Of a stretch of DNA of 64,000 nucleotides, positions 53,997 to 63,811 are shown one piece after another. This DNA comes from Hahella ganghwensis DSM 17046 (GTDB lineage Bacteria; Pseudomonadota; Gammaproteobacteria; Pseudomonadales; Oleiphilaceae). The stretch spans positions 1 to 64,000 of the forward strand of contig NZ_AQXX01000135.1 of assembly GCF_000376785.1 (NCBI RefSeq). The letters run 5' to 3'. Each line of letters begins with the position of its first letter. The first letter of the stretch is position 1. The translations under genes were made by a program, and so were the position numbers. Below the pieces are notes generated by a model. The model saw only the letters and a list, made by a program, of their open reading frames with translations. It was not told the origin of the DNA and ran no database searches.

Positions 53997-54978
53997 GCAG
54001 ATAGAGATTTCAGACCGCGTCGAGCACATCGATTACCCGACCCATAATGCTGTCGCTGCCCACCAACAAAACAAGACAACCACCAGGGAATGGGCTGCCC
54101 TGCTTGATATCATCGCAAAAGGACGAACTTCAGAATCAGGACTTCTTTCGCGAACCAGCATCATCCAGGCCCGGCATCAGGGACCATTGAGAATTCAGCG
54201 GCCATTTTATCCCGAAGGACCATCACGCCCCCATTTATACCTGCTGCATCCTCCCGGCGGGCTGGTCTGTGGCGATCATCTCTCCATTAATATCGCACTT
54301 GAGGATCAGGCCAGATTACTGGTCACGACTCCTTCTGCAGGCAAAATCTACCGCACTGATCAGTACGGCCACCTCCAGCAGCAGGACATCAATATTGACT
54401 GCACCAGTAACGCGCATATCGAGTGGCTGCCACAGGAGAACATTATCTATGATGGTGCAAACGGCGAGCAACGCTTGACATTGAACACCCGCACCGACAG
54501 CGCTTTCTTCCTTTGGGATATCACTGCCATGGGGCGTCCGGCCACCAACGCCCCTTTCAAGCGCGGCACTTTCATACAGAAACTCAACATCCTGAAAGAA
54601 GGCATCCCCTACTTCCATGAACGAGTTCACCTGGAAGATGCCGGGCCAAATTTCACTGCACCCTGGGGCCTTAATCGCTTACCGGTATACGGCTCTCTCT
54701 TTGCAGGTTATGTGGAGGAAAGCCAGCAACTGCTGGAGTCTTTAAGACACCACCTCAACGAACTGATCACCGGCGGCATAAACGGATGCATGCCCAATAT
54801 TGACCTGACACAAGCAGCAATGGTGTGGTCTGCCACACGCAGAGACAACATCATCATATTGCGAGCCCTGGCCGCTCAGTCAGAACCGGTCAAAGCACTG
54901 TTTACAGAAGCCTGGCATTTTATGAGGCCCGACATTATGGGAGGTCCGGCCAGCATGCCCCGAATCTGGGCAACCTGA
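53983..54978 (+). CDS. ureD: urease accessory protein UreD
   Basis: Scaffold that binds apo-urease together with UreF and UreG during nickel insertion. It has 331 residues; the conserved part starts near residue 55 with [20 protein letters not shown], then [61 protein letters not shown] and ends MPRIWAT, all standard. The N-terminal extension of about 50 residues is longer than usual (family often about 280), so a later start is possible, though I see no better-placed one. First gene of the ureDABCEFG-hupE operon. Confidence 0.94.
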   Translation: MNITEQIEISDRVEHIDYPTHNAVAAHQQNKTTTREWAALLDIIAKGRTSESGLLSRTSIIQARHQGPLRIQRPFYPEGPSRPHLYLLHPPGGLVCGDHLSINIALEDQARLLVTTPSAGKIYRTDQYGHLQQQDINIDCTSNAHIEWLPQENIIYDGANGEQRLTLNTRTDSAFFLWDITAMGRPATNAPFKRGTFIQKLNILKEGIPYFHERVHLEDAGPNFTAPWGLNRLPVYGSLFAGYVEESQQLLESLRHHLNELITGGINGCMPNIDLTQAAMVWSATRRDNIIILRALAAQSEPVKALFTEAWHFMRPDIMGGPASMPRIWAT

Positions 54979-55019
54979 GCATAAAATCACGAAAAAGAAG
55001 AAACGATGAGGATTCTTCA

Positions 55020-55322
55020 ATGGAATTAACCCCAAGAGAAAAAGACAAACTACTGCTCTTTACCGCTGCATTACTCGCAGAAAGGCGCAAACAGAAGGGA
55101 CTTAAATTGAACTACCCCGAAGCTGTCGCTTTTCTAAGCATGGAGATCGTAGAAGGTGCCCGCGAAGGGCGCACCGTGGCAGACCTAATGGACTACGGAC
55201 GCACCCTGTTGACGCGGGAAGATGTAATGGACGGTGTGGCAGAAATGATTCCCGAAGTTCAGGTTGAAGCCACTTTCCCGGACGGCACCAAACTTGTCAC
55301 CGTCCACAATCCGATCCCTTAA
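55020..55322 (+). CDS. ureA: urease gamma subunit UreA
   Basis: Smallest structural subunit, 100 residues, the family standard. [80 protein letters not shown] and the end HNPIP are near-invariant. Start: ATG 55020, matching the conserved MELTPRE beginning. It is 41 bases after ureD; ureB follows after 100 bases. Confidence 0.98.
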   Translation: MELTPREKDKLLLFTAALLAERRKQKGLKLNYPEAVAFLSMEIVEGAREGRTVADLMDYGRTLLTREDVMDGVAEMIPEVQVEATFPDGTKLVTVHNPIP

Positions 55323-55422
55323 CTTCAAAGCTTTGCACTGACAAGTCAAATTGAGGTTTTTAAGAGATCACTATCCATCTTATGACACCGAGCAACCGAT
55401 CCCTGACAACAAGGAGCTTCCA

Positions 55423-55728
55423 ATGATTCCGGGAGAATATGCCACCCTTCCTGGCGACATCGAACTTAATCAAGGGCTGCCCACGATCACCGTGGAGGTA
55501 ACCAACAGCGGCGACCGCCCAATCCAAGTGGGATCTCACTACCATTTTTATGAGACCAACCCGGCACTGAATTTTGAGCGATCCAAGGCCCGTGGATTCC
55601 GCCTCAACATCGCCGCCGGTACCGCTGTCAGATTCGAACCAGGTCAGACAAGAACAGTCGAATTGGTGGGAATGGCCGGCGCAGGCAAGGTGTACGGTTT
55701 TCGCGGCGACATCATGGGCGAACTTTAA
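55423..55728 (+). CDS. ureB: urease beta subunit UreB
   Basis: Second structural subunit, 101 residues. [60 protein letters not shown] and [20 protein letters not shown] are typical. Start: ATG 55423 with AAGGAG six bases upstream; an in-frame start at 55351 would add 24 residues not seen in the family. ureC follows after 15 bases. Confidence 0.98.
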   Translation: MIPGEYATLPGDIELNQGLPTITVEVTNSGDRPIQVGSHYHFYETNPALNFERSKARGFRLNIAAGTAVRFEPGQTRTVELVGMAGAGKVYGFRGDIMGEL

Positions 55729-55743
55729 GCAGGAGACAGAATA

Positions 55744-57447
55744 ATGGCAAAAATATCCCGCGCAGCCTACGCAGACATGTTCGGGCCGACAGTCGGCGAC
55801 CGGGTCAGGCTTGGAGATACCGAATTATGGATCGAGGTAGAGAAAGATTTTGCCCAATATGGGCATGAAGTAAAATTCGGCGGCGGTAAGGTCATCCGCG
55901 ACGGCATGGGCCAATCTCAGGCAACCAACCAGGAAGCCGTGGACACCGTAATCACTAACGCGCTGATCCTGGACTACTGGGGCATTGTAAAAGCCGATAT
56001 AGGAATTAAAAGCGGCCGTATTGCCGCCATTGGCAAAGCCGGCAACCCGGACATTCAGGACAATATAGATATCATTATCGGACCCGGGACCGAAGTCATA
56101 GCCGGGGAAGGGACAATCGCGACCGCCGGTGGCATCGACTCCCACATTCATTTTATCTGTCCTCAGCAGATCGAAGAAGCTTTGATGTCCGGCGTAACCA
56201 CCATGCTGGGCGGCGGAACAGGTCCTGCCACCGGCACCAACGCCACCACCTGCACACCAGGCCCCTGGCATATCAGTCGAATGCTGCAGGCAGCCGATGC
56301 TTTTCCTATGAACCTGGGCTTTCTGGGTAAGGGTAATGCCAGCCTTCCAGGCGCGCTTGAAGAACAGATGATTGCTGGCGCAATGGGGCTAAAGCTCCAC
56401 GAAGACTGGGGCACCACACCAGCTTCAATTGACAACTGCCTGAACGTGGCGGAGAAATATGATGTACAGGTTGCCATCCATACTGACACGCTGAACGAAT
56501 CCGGGTTCGTCGAAGACACCTTGGCCGCGTTCAAGGGCCGCACCATTCACACCTATCATACAGAAGGTGCTGGCGGCGGCCATGCGCCGGATATTATCAA
56601 GGCCTGTGGCGAGAGCAATGTCCTGCCTTCTTCCACCAATCCGACTCGCCCCTACACTATCAACACAGTGGACGAACACCTGGACATGCTGATGGTCTGC
56701 CACCACCTGGATCCGGACATACCTGAAGATGTCGCATTTGCAGATTCACGCATTCGCAAGGAAACCATTGCTGCTGAGGATATTCTCCATGATCTTGGCG
56801 CTTTCAGCATGATCGCCTCAGACTCCCAGGCCATGGGGCGCGTGGGAGAAGTTATAACACGCACCTGGCAAACAGCACATAAAATGAAAGTCCAGCGAGG
56901 CCCACTTTCACCGGACTCAGACCGCAACGACAACTTTCGCGCCAAACGCTACATTGCCAAATACACGATCAACCCCGCCCTGACTCATGGCGTTGCTGAA
57001 GACGTCGGATCTCTGGAAGTGGGCAAACTGGCTGACATCATTCTCTGGAAGCCCGCTTTTTTTGCCACCAAACCAGCCATCATTATTAAAGGCGGCATGA
57101 TTGCAGCGGCTCCCATGGGCGACCCTAACGCCTCCATACCGACACCTCAACCGGTGCACTACCGTCCAATGTTCGGCGCCTTCGGTACAGCTTTACCCCA
57201 GACACGCATCACCTTCGTCAGCGAGGCAGCTTTGGATAACGATGTCAAAGGCAAGCTTGGCCTAACATCAATGGTCGCCGCCTGTCGCAACACGCGCTCT
57301 ATCACCAAGAAAGATATGTTGCTGAACAACCTGATGCCTCATATGGAAGTGGACTCCCAGACTTATGAAGTGCGTGCGAATGGGGAATTACTGGTATGTG
57401 AGCCAGCCGAGGTTTTACCTCTGGCCCAACGATTTTTCCTGTTCTAG
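55744..57447 (+). CDS. ureC: urease alpha subunit UreC
   Basis: Catalytic subunit that holds the two nickel ions and splits urea to ammonia and carbamate. It has exactly the usual 567 residues. Seen in the sequence: the nickel histidines in [14 protein letters not shown]; the lysine to be carbamylated in [12 protein letters not shown]; further ligands in [12 protein letters not shown] and [16 protein letters not shown]; the flap segment with catalytic His in [20 protein letters not shown]; and the last ligand Asp in [15 protein letters not shown]. No key residue is missing, so the enzyme should be active. Cytosolic, with UreA and UreB. Confidence 0.99.
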   Translation: MAKISRAAYADMFGPTVGDRVRLGDTELWIEVEKDFAQYGHEVKFGGGKVIRDGMGQSQATNQEAVDTVITNALILDYWGIVKADIGIKSGRIAAIGKAGNPDIQDNIDIIIGPGTEVIAGEGTIATAGGIDSHIHFICPQQIEEALMSGVTTMLGGGTGPATGTNATTCTPGPWHISRMLQAADAFPMNLGFLGKGNASLPGALEEQMIAGAMGLKLHEDWGTTPASIDNCLNVAEKYDVQVAIHTDTLNESGFVEDTLAAFKGRTIHTYHTEGAGGGHAPDIIKACGESNVLPSSTNPTRPYTINTVDEHLDMLMVCHHLDPDIPEDVAFADSRIRKETIAAEDILHDLGAFSMIASDSQAMGRVGEVITRTWQTAHKMKVQRGPLSPDSDRNDNFRAKRYIAKYTINPALTHGVAEDVGSLEVGKLADIILWKPAFFATKPAIIIKGGMIAAAPMGDPNASIPTPQPVHYRPMFGAFGTALPQTRITFVSEAALDNDVKGKLGLTSMVAACRNTRSITKKDMLLNNLMPHMEVDSQTYEVRANGELLVCEPAEVLPLAQRFFLF

Positions 57448-57566
57448 ACATCGCGGAACTTCATTTGCGCAGCAGCATATTTTAGACAACAGAAAATCAC
57501 TTAAAACAGAATTTCCCTTCGAGGGTTTCTGACAACAGGCATAACCGGCCCGAAGGAGATAACCAG

Positions 57567-58088
57567 ATGCTCAAAGTAACCAAACGCTTAAGCGACAACC
57601 ACACTGCCGGCAACCCGGAACGCCTCACCACTGAGGTAAAACTCACCTATGATGAGCGCAAACGAGGCAGACTGAAAACCCGCACCGGCTGCGGAAAAGA
57701 AATCGGACTTTTCCTTGAACGCGGCAAATGTCTACTTGACGGGGAGATTCTGGCAACCGAATCAGGAGAGCTGATAAAGGTCATTGCCGCCCCGGAGGAA
57801 GTGGTGACAGCTTACGCCGAAGATCCTTTGCAGTTTGCCCGTATTTGCTACCACCTGGGTAACCGGCACGTCCCCTTACAGATTGGAGACTTCTGGATAC
57901 GCATGCAGCCCGATCACGTTCTGGAAGACCTTTGTCGCCTGTATGGCCTCAAGATCAACAGTGAATTGGCCGCATTCCAGCCTGAAAACGGCGCTTATGG
58001 TCAGCATGGCGGTCACTCTCATGGCGATACCAATGCAAGCGAACACCATCACGCCCATGACCATCATCATTCTCACCATCACCACTGA
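57567..58088 (+). CDS. ureE: urease accessory nickel chaperone UreE
   Basis: Delivers nickel to the UreDFG-apourease complex. The 173 residues have an N-terminal peptide-binding domain (about 1-75) with [20 protein letters not shown], a metal-binding domain (about 78-150) with [20 protein letters not shown] and [13 protein letters not shown], and a C-terminal tail in which about half the residues are His. Such His tails bind several nickel ions and are found in some, not all, UreE proteins. GAAGGAGATAACC precedes the ATG. It is 119 bases after ureC. Confidence 0.97.
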   Translation: MLKVTKRLSDNHTAGNPERLTTEVKLTYDERKRGRLKTRTGCGKEIGLFLERGKCLLDGEILATESGELIKVIAAPEEVVTAYAEDPLQFARICYHLGNRHVPLQIGDFWIRMQPDHVLEDLCRLYGLKINSELAAFQPENGAYGQHGGHSHGDTNASEHHHAHDHHHSHHHH

Positions 58089-58103
58089 ACGCCGGAAGAT
58101 GAT

Positions 58104-58787
58104 ATGAATACGCTGCCAATGCTTAGACTATTCAACCTGATCAGCCCAGCCCTGCCGGTAGGTGCGTTTGCCTATTCCCAGGGGTTGGAATGGGCGATAG
58201 AAGAAGGCGGAGTCAGCACTCCAGAAGCGATACAGGACTGGATTACCAACCTTCTACGTTACAACATCAGCCACACTGATATTCCGGTAATCTGCCGTCT
58301 GTACGATGCATTCGAGCGCAGTGATACGAACGCACTTCAATATTGGAATCAATGGAGCCTGGCCAGTCGGGAAACCCAGGAACTACTGGATGAAGATCGT
58401 CAGGTAGGAGCGGCCTTGCTAAAGGTCCTTGCCCATCATGACATTGACTATCATCGCCATCTGCCTTTTATCCAGGAGGAGGCCTCCCAACCGTCACTGC
58501 TATTGGGCTGGACCCTGGCCGCCTGGTGTTGGGACATCGATCTTCAAAGTGCCGCGACAGGCTTTTGCTGGAGCTGGGCCGAAAACCAAATCACCGTTGC
58601 CGGCAAAACCCTCCCACTGGGCCAATCCCAAGCACAAAAAATACTGGGAAATCTGATACCGGTGATTGAACGAAGCGTTGATGCAGGCCTCAGCTTTAAC
58701 GACAGCAGTATGGGGCATTCACTCCCCGGATGGATTATGGCCTGCGCCAAACATGAAACCCAATATTCAAGGCTGTTCAGATCCTGA
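58104..58787 (+). CDS. ureF: urease accessory protein UreF
   Basis: Helical protein that bridges UreD and UreG in the nickel-insertion complex and acts as a fidelity gate. It has 227 residues, a normal length. MLRLFNLISPALPVGAFAYS then QGLEWAIEEGGVSTPEAIQD is the family's conserved start; SRETQELLDEDRQVGAALLK, GWTLAAWCWDIDLQSAATGF and WSWAENQITVAGKTLPLGQS follow. It starts 15 bases after ureE. Confidence 0.97.
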   Translation: MNTLPMLRLFNLISPALPVGAFAYSQGLEWAIEEGGVSTPEAIQDWITNLLRYNISHTDIPVICRLYDAFERSDTNALQYWNQWSLASRETQELLDEDRQVGAALLKVLAHHDIDYHRHLPFIQEEASQPSLLLGWTLAAWCWDIDLQSAATGFCWSWAENQITVAGKTLPLGQSQAQKILGNLIPVIERSVDAGLSFNDSSMGHSLPGWIMACAKHETQYSRLFRS

Positions 58788-58823
58788 ACCAACAGCCTTC
58801 CCTATAAGAACAGGAGAACAACC

Positions 58824-59441
58824 ATGAACAAACAAACATTAAGAGTCGGCATCGGCGGCCCTGTCGGGTCAGGAAAAACCGCCCTTGTATCCGCCCTGTG
58901 CCAGAAACTGAAGGAGCGATTCAATCTTGCCGTTGTCACCAATGACATTTACACCAAGGAGGACGCCCAGTTCCTGATCCGGCACGAGGCGCTGACAGAA
59001 GACCGCATCATGGGTGTTGAAACCGGAGGTTGCCCTCATACAGCAATCCGGGAAGATGCCTCAATGAACCTGGCCGCCATAGAAACCTTAAACCAACGCC
59101 ACCCGGGCCTCGATCTGGTATTGGTCGAAAGCGGCGGTGATAACCTCAGCGCCACTTTCAGCCCGGAACTTTCGGACCTGACGCTTTATGTCATTGATGT
59201 GTCCGCCGGCGACAAAATTCCCAGAAAAGGCGGCCCGGGGATCACCAAATCAGATCTACTGATCATCAATAAGACCGACCTGGCACCCTTGGTCGGGGCA
59301 TCACTGGAAGTCATGGATCGAGATGCCCGAAAAATGCGGGGAGATAAGCCTTTTGTCTTCAGCAACATGAAAAACAGCAAAGGCCTGGATGACATCATTG
59401 AGTTTATTGTGGACCGGGGAATGCTCGAAGCAGCAGCTTGA
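58824..59441 (+). CDS. ureG: urease accessory GTPase UreG
   Basis: SIMIBI-class GTPase that carries nickel and drives its insertion into urease. It has 205 residues. The P-loop [19 protein letters not shown], the metal-handling motif [18 protein letters not shown] (Cys-Pro-His), [17 protein letters not shown] and [15 protein letters not shown] are all intact. CAGGAGAACAACC precedes the ATG. hupE/ureJ follows. Confidence 0.98.
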   Translation: MNKQTLRVGIGGPVGSGKTALVSALCQKLKERFNLAVVTNDIYTKEDAQFLIRHEALTEDRIMGVETGGCPHTAIREDASMNLAAIETLNQRHPGLDLVLVESGGDNLSATFSPELSDLTLYVIDVSAGDKIPRKGGPGITKSDLLIINKTDLAPLVGASLEVMDRDARKMRGDKPFVFSNMKNSKGLDDIIEFIVDRGMLEAAA

Positions 59442-59536
59442 TATATCCCGCCTATATGGCGAAACTAACCGGCCTTAATTTCTTCTTAAGCAGCATGGAA
59501 GTCTGCTTTCACTTGTATACAAATGGGGTTCTGCTT

Positions 59537-60151
59537 ATGACAAGCACACATCGTCCTTTATGTAATATTCGTTACTCACGCGCCCTGACCGGCATGGCGC
59601 TATTATCCACACCTCTGGTGGCAGCAGCACATCCGGGACATGATACCGTTCTTGGATTCATCAGCGGTCTGCAACATCCTTTTTTCGGGCTTGACCACCT
59701 GGTGACCATGATCGCTCTGGGCTTCATCGCCACAAAGCTGAATGCACGAACATCTACCATTATGACATTCAGCCTGGGCATGCTGGGAGGCGGCATTATT
59801 GCACTGAGCGGTATCACAATCCCCTTTGTGGAATATCTTATCGTAGCCTCACTGATCGCCGTTGCCCTTGTCCTACTCAACTCACAATTCAAAGACTTCC
59901 GATTAATGTACGCACTTCCGCTGGTAGCATTCTTCGCAGCCTGCCATGGCTGGGCCCATGTCGCAGAACAACCGGCCGATCTCAGCAGCGTCTGGTACAT
60001 GGTCGGAATGATCTCCGGCGCAACCATTCTCCAATTGGGAGGTCTCGCACTGTCAGTCTGGCTACAGCATAAAATTGCGGCCAGAAAATTGATGGGAGGA
60101 GCCGCCCTGACAACAGCAGTCATTTCTGCCGCTGGCCTTATGCTGGGCTAA
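59537..60151 (+). CDS. HupE/UreJ-family nickel permease
   Basis: Secondary nickel transporter at the end of the urease operon. From ATG 59537 the precursor is 204 residues: a signal-like N-terminus, then HPGHDTVLGFISGLQHPFFG and LDHLVTMIALGFIATKLN, the conserved HupE/UreJ metal motif, and about six hydrophobic helices with ALPLVAFFAACHGWAHVAEQ. The start is chosen by GGGG eight bases upstream; the frame stays open back to 59438, overlapping ureG by four bases, but those 33 residues precede the signal peptide and match nothing. Nickel as substrate follows from family and context. Confidence 0.9.
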   Translation: MTSTHRPLCNIRYSRALTGMALLSTPLVAAAHPGHDTVLGFISGLQHPFFGLDHLVTMIALGFIATKLNARTSTIMTFSLGMLGGGIIALSGITIPFVEYLIVASLIAVALVLLNSQFKDFRLMYALPLVAFFAACHGWAHVAEQPADLSSVWYMVGMISGATILQLGGLALSVWLQHKIAARKLMGGAALTTAVISAAGLMLG

Positions 60152-60380
60152 AAAGGGCCTGCCGACATCCGGAACTCGCCCTGGGTCTGCTGACGTTTTA
60201 TACGACACTCATGCAGAACCTAGGGCTCTGCATAGGTATTTTCCACCACTCCACCCCACATACATCAGTTTTTCCTTATTTTTGCCTGCCCAGATTGCTC
60301 TCATTCGTTATAGTATTGATCAGAGATCTGCTGATCTACCATTCGCTCCTTGTGGACTCAACAAATCCAGCAGACCTAAG

Positions 60381-60406
60381 ACCAGTCGACCCGATCACCA
60401 GTCGAC
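60381..60406. repeat. 10-bp direct repeat upstream of pdxH
   Basis: ACCAGTCGAC occurs at 60381-60390 and again at 60397-60406, one and a half helical turns apart, 25 bases before the pdxH start. It could be a binding site or chance. The rest of the 279-base spacer 60152-60430 shows nothing else. Confidence 0.35.
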
Positions 60407-60430
60407 GAGAATGCAGGAAGTGCCATCAGT

Positions 60431-61069
60431 ATGAATTTAGAAGACATTCGCCGTGAATATTTGCAGGGAGGCCTGGATATGGCCGACCTGGATGAAAACC
60501 CATTCAGACAGTTCAAATCCTGGCTGGATATTGCCATTGAAGCCAAGCTAAGCGCTGACCCAACCGCCATGACAGTAGCAACCGTCAATGCGGCCGGCAT
60601 TCCAACGCAAAGAGTCGTGCTGCTCAAGCAGGCTGATGAACAGGGGTTTGTCTTTTACACTAACCTGGGCAGCCGAAAAGCTCGCGATATTGAAGAGAAC
60701 GCCAATATCAGCCTTCATTTTGCCTGGCTGCCACTGGAACGTCAGATTGCTATCACCGGAACCGCTTCCAAACTGTCCGTTACCGAAGCTACCCGCTATT
60801 TCCTATCCCGACCGCATGACTCTCAATTAGCCGCCTGGGCCTCAAAACAGAGCAACAAGGTCAATTCAAGACAAATGCTGGAACAGGCCTTTGAACAAAT
60901 GAAAAACCGATTCAGAAAAGGAGAAGTCCCTCTGCCCTCCTTTTGGGGAGGATTCAGAGTCGTACCTTCTAGATTCGAATTCTGGCAAGGACGCGCCAAC
61001 AGGCTGCATGATCGCTTTGAATATTTGCCTGCCGGTGATGGCTGGGAGATCAACCGTTTACAACCCTGA
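60431..61069 (+). CDS. pdxH: pyridoxamine/pyridoxine 5'-phosphate oxidase
   Basis: FMN enzyme making pyridoxal 5'-phosphate in the last step of vitamin B6 synthesis and salvage. It has 212 residues. DIRREYLQGGLDMADLDENP, MTVATVNAAGIPTQRVVLLK, GFVFYTNLGSRKARDIEENA, RPHDSQLAAWASKQSN and PSFWGGFRVVPSRFEFWQGR, then RLHDRFEY, cover the FMN and substrate contacts. ATG 60431 gives the canonical N-terminus. It is alone on its strand, after the urease operon and a 279-base spacer. Confidence 0.97.
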   Translation: MNLEDIRREYLQGGLDMADLDENPFRQFKSWLDIAIEAKLSADPTAMTVATVNAAGIPTQRVVLLKQADEQGFVFYTNLGSRKARDIEENANISLHFAWLPLERQIAITGTASKLSVTEATRYFLSRPHDSQLAAWASKQSNKVNSRQMLEQAFEQMKNRFRKGEVPLPSFWGGFRVVPSRFEFWQGRANRLHDRFEYLPAGDGWEINRLQP

Positions 61070-61156
61070 TCTCCCATCGGAGAAGATGATGCTTGCTTTC
61101 ATCATCAGCGCCTGAGTACTGATAAGAGTTCGTACTCAGGCTGACCAATCCAGCGT

Positions 61157-61714
61157 TTATTGGCCCTGACTATCGAAGAACTGCATGATTTTACCCATTT
61201 GAGGCCGAACAGCTTCAACATCTGCTTTAGGGGCGTTTTTAGCCCGCTCCATCATCTCAAGCCCTTCAGACATCATTTTCAGCATCATATCCTTTTGCTC
61301 CTGCGGAATGTTCGGATCGTTTTTGATCTGATCAATCTGCGCCTGGGCATCAAAGTTGGCAGCCTGAGCCTCCATCTGTACCGCACCTACTGCATGCATG
61401 ATTCTTAAGGAGACGCCTGCCCAGTCTTCTGGCGTATCAAAGCCATAGTCTTCCAAAACATCTTCAGCTTCAGAGTACAGCCCGGAATTTTTTAGAGGCT
61501 TCACAAACTCAGCGACGTTGGAAGGAATACCTTCGTGATCCAGCCCATCAAGCGCGTCCTTGTTCTCTTCGCTCCACTTCATAATGGCCTGCTGAGACTC
61601 AATCCAACGATCCACCACTTCTTCCGACAATGCAACTTCAGCATTAGCAGACCAACCTGCGAACATTAGCAACAAGCCAAAAATGGTTTGTTGCAACAAA
61701 ACTGTCTTCTTCAT
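61157..61714 (-). CDS. uncharacterised periplasmic helical protein
   Basis: I do not recognise the family. From ATG 61714 the 185-residue precursor has a signal peptide ending AGWSANA. The mature part is acidic and predicted almost all helical (EEVVDRWIESQQAIMKWSEE, EAQAANFDAQAQIDQIKNDP, MLKMMSEGLEMMERAKNAPK), and Met-rich near the C-terminus. GGAG lies five bases before the ATG. It resembles, in general character only, small secreted helical proteins of marine gammaproteobacteria. It is convergent with pdxH; a 249-base spacer separates it from the next gene. Confidence 0.65.
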   Translation of the reverse strand: MKKTVLLQQTIFGLLLMFAGWSANAEVALSEEVVDRWIESQQAIMKWSEENKDALDGLDHEGIPSNVAEFVKPLKNSGLYSEAEDVLEDYGFDTPEDWAGVSLRIMHAVGAVQMEAQAANFDAQAQIDQIKNDPNIPQEQKDMMLKMMSEGLEMMERAKNAPKADVEAVRPQMGKIMQFFDSQGQ

Positions 61715-61926
61715 AAACACTCCATAATTAAATAGGTTACATCCGATACTGCAGAAGCTTTCTAGATGATATTTCCAGAGGTAAATAGGGATTTGAGTTT
61801 AATTGATAAAGCATCTAACACTCCAGTGCCTGTCAGCTAAACTTTCTATTATCTGAAGCGATTCAGATTCTTTTCATTTCGTCTTTATCCTGCTTTTAAA
61901 ACTTACAGAGATTATGTAAGGTCAAT

Positions 61927-61952
61927 GCGCTGAAGGATCAGCGCTTTTTTTT
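61927..61952 (+). terminator. strong intrinsic terminator just upstream of a plus-strand gene
   Basis: GCGCTGA (61927-61933), loop AGGA, TCAGCGC (61938-61944), then eight T. It is a textbook rho-independent terminator on the plus strand, ending 11 bases before the start codon at 61964. No plus-strand gene lies immediately upstream, so it must end a small transcript or act as an attenuator. Confidence 0.85.
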
Positions 61953-61963
61953 GAGTTTTCATT

Positions 61964-62446
61964 ATGTCCGATTTTACGCCCAGCAGCCTACTTTTAGACT
62001 GGCTGAACACCCACTGCCCTCAATACATTGTGGCCATTGGCCAGTCCAGACCTCCAGCTTTGGACGGCTTCATGAACGACAACGATATTCAGACTCTCTA
62101 CCTGAATAATCATCACGACCTGCAGCTTGATGAACACATCCCCGACACTGTCATTATCAGCGATTATCTGGAATATTGTTCACGAGAATCAGGCCAGGAA
62201 CTCCTTGCCCGGCTACGAAATCACCTGACCGCCCACGTCCTGATTTTTATTGACCATCAAAAGGCCTCGGACTGGGACTTCAACACGTTGATTGGGCTGG
62301 GTTTTAAAAAGCTGATGACATTTGACCACTCTTCCCGGTCACTGACCTGCTATAGCTACGACATCGATAACTACAACCCAAAACGCTCGTGGAACAACGC
62401 TGACCATTGGGCGAACCCGGAAATGTTTGGAAAATATTGGTGGTAG
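61964..62446 (+). CDS. conserved protein, DUF6231-like
   Basis: 160 residues, cytosolic, no membrane segment. The text LLLDWLNTHCPQYIVAIGQS, PDTVIISDYLEYCSRESGQE, LLARLRNHLTAHVLIFIDHQ, DFNTLIGLGFKKLMTFD and the C-terminal NPKRSWNNADHWANPEMFGK then YWW follow the DUF6231 proteins I know from Pseudomonas and relatives. The alternating strands and helices suggest a Rossmann-like fold. No function is known. An intrinsic terminator stands 11 bases before its start; the only ribosome site is the GAG within TTGAGTTTTC. Confidence 0.7.
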   Translation: MSDFTPSSLLLDWLNTHCPQYIVAIGQSRPPALDGFMNDNDIQTLYLNNHHDLQLDEHIPDTVIISDYLEYCSRESGQELLARLRNHLTAHVLIFIDHQKASDWDFNTLIGLGFKKLMTFDHSSRSLTCYSYDIDNYNPKRSWNNADHWANPEMFGKYWW

Positions 62447-62575
62447 CCGTCAATGTGATGGGGACATCTATTGGCGCTGATGATTAACCATACAGACTAT
62501 AAACATTTAGGTAGACAGCGCCCATGTGCGCTCACAGCAAATACATTTGCCTTCAACAAAGACCAGGATTGACAA

Positions 62576-63295
62576 TCAGCTCTTGTGACCAAGACAGAAA
62601 TCTGCAAAACGCACCAGAATTTTTTCAGCATCGGGACAATCATGCAAATGTTCCCTGATCTCCTTTAATTGTGCCTGGGATATTTCCCTCTGGTAATTAT
62701 CCAGATAGGCCGCCATCACTGCCCGATTAAATTCAGGATGAAACTGGACACCCCAAACAGACCGGCCATAACGAAAGGCCTGACAACGAACACGACTGCC
62801 ACTGGCCAACAGGACCGCATCTGGGGGCAAGGTCAGCACAGATTGCGCATGACTTAACTGAGCATAGAAACTTCGAGGCATGTGCCTGAACAATGGATCA
62901 TTGCCAGCCTCCTGAGTGCAGGACATCAACAGACTTCCAATTTCGCGTCCACCCGGGTGAAAATCCACCTCTCCACCCAAGGCGTCTGCCAGCAATTGAT
63001 GGCCATAGCACACGCCCAGCACCGGAATATTCAACTCAACACACTCCAATATCCAGTCAGCCAGGGCAATCGACCATCCCGCGCGATCGGTCACCATAGC
63101 TGGGGAGCCTGACAAAACCACCCCAGCAAAGGAAATATCAGGCATATCATGATGCTGGTGAGCATTCCAGGTCACCACACGCAAGCCAAGACCTTTCAGC
63201 GCACGGGTAAACCATAATTCAAAATCTCCATGGCTTTCACGTATCGCCGGAAAGGTATCACCGCATAGCACCAAAAGCAGGTTTGGCTCAGACAC
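62576..63295 (-). CDS. class I glutamine amidotransferase-like protein
   Basis: Stand-alone GATase1 domain of the GMP-synthase-like type, 239 residues from GTG 63295. GVVLSGSPAMVTDRAGWSIA, then VLGVCYGHQLLADALGGEVD with the nucleophile Cys, and GVQFHPEFNRAVMAAYL with the His-Glu pair complete the catalytic triad. No synthetase domain is attached, so substrate is unknown; relatives are annotated as glutamine amidotransferase or gamma-glutamyl hydrolase-like. Start: AGGA eight bases upstream of GTG; the frame is open back to 63466, but those residues overlap the divergent acylphosphatase gene and match nothing. Confidence 0.87.
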   Translation of the reverse strand: MSEPNLLLVLCGDTFPAIRESHGDFELWFTRALKGLGLRVVTWNAHQHHDMPDISFAGVVLSGSPAMVTDRAGWSIALADWILECVELNIPVLGVCYGHQLLADALGGEVDFHPGGREIGSLLMSCTQEAGNDPLFRHMPRSFYAQLSHAQSVLTLPPDAVLLASGSRVRCQAFRYGRSVWGVQFHPEFNRAVMAAYLDNYQREISQAQLKEIREHLHDCPDAEKILVRFADFCLGHKS

Positions 63296-63446
63296 TCCCT
63301 CAATCCTGTATTGATTAACAGAGAACAATGGAAACAAGTTCCGTCCCCGAGTAATTGGGTTACGTATCCCAGTGGATACCTGATCATGTCTGTAGTAAAA
63401 ATAAGGAAAAGAAAAATCAGGAATATCAATTTTCTGGAGAATCAGC

Positions 63447-63728
63447 ATGACAGAAAGGAAATCCATTCACGCCGTGATATCTGGGAAGGTACAGGGAGTC
63501 TGGTTTCGGCAGTCAACCAAGCAAACCGCGCAAGCTCTCGGTATTTCCGGGAGTGCCGTCAATCTTTCAGACGGACGGGTAGAAGTCCATGCTCATGGTA
63601 CGCCGGAAGCTATTGAAAAACTGATCGAATGGCTTCATGAAGGACCTGAGCAGGCCATTGTCAACGAGGTGTTGATCAGCGAATACAGCGGGAACGATAA
63701 CACTCCAGAGGGCTTTACGACGGGATAG
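63447..63728 (+). CDS. acyP: acylphosphatase
   Basis: Hydrolyses carboxyl-phosphate bonds of small acyl phosphates. It is 93 residues, the usual size. ISGKVQGVWFRQSTKQTAQA holds the phosphate-binding loop and catalytic Arg21; SGSAVNLSDGRVEVHAHGTP holds Asn39. Both catalytic residues are present. It diverges from the amidotransferase gene; TGGAGAATCAGC precedes the ATG. Confidence 0.95.
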   Translation: MTERKSIHAVISGKVQGVWFRQSTKQTAQALGISGSAVNLSDGRVEVHAHGTPEAIEKLIEWLHEGPEQAIVNEVLISEYSGNDNTPEGFTTG

Positions 63729-63811
63729 GACCAGGAATATTTCCAACAGGTGGGGAGCCTCATCAGACTCCCCTTTTGAATTAGACCACCAAAGCTATCT
63801 GACTTGCATCA

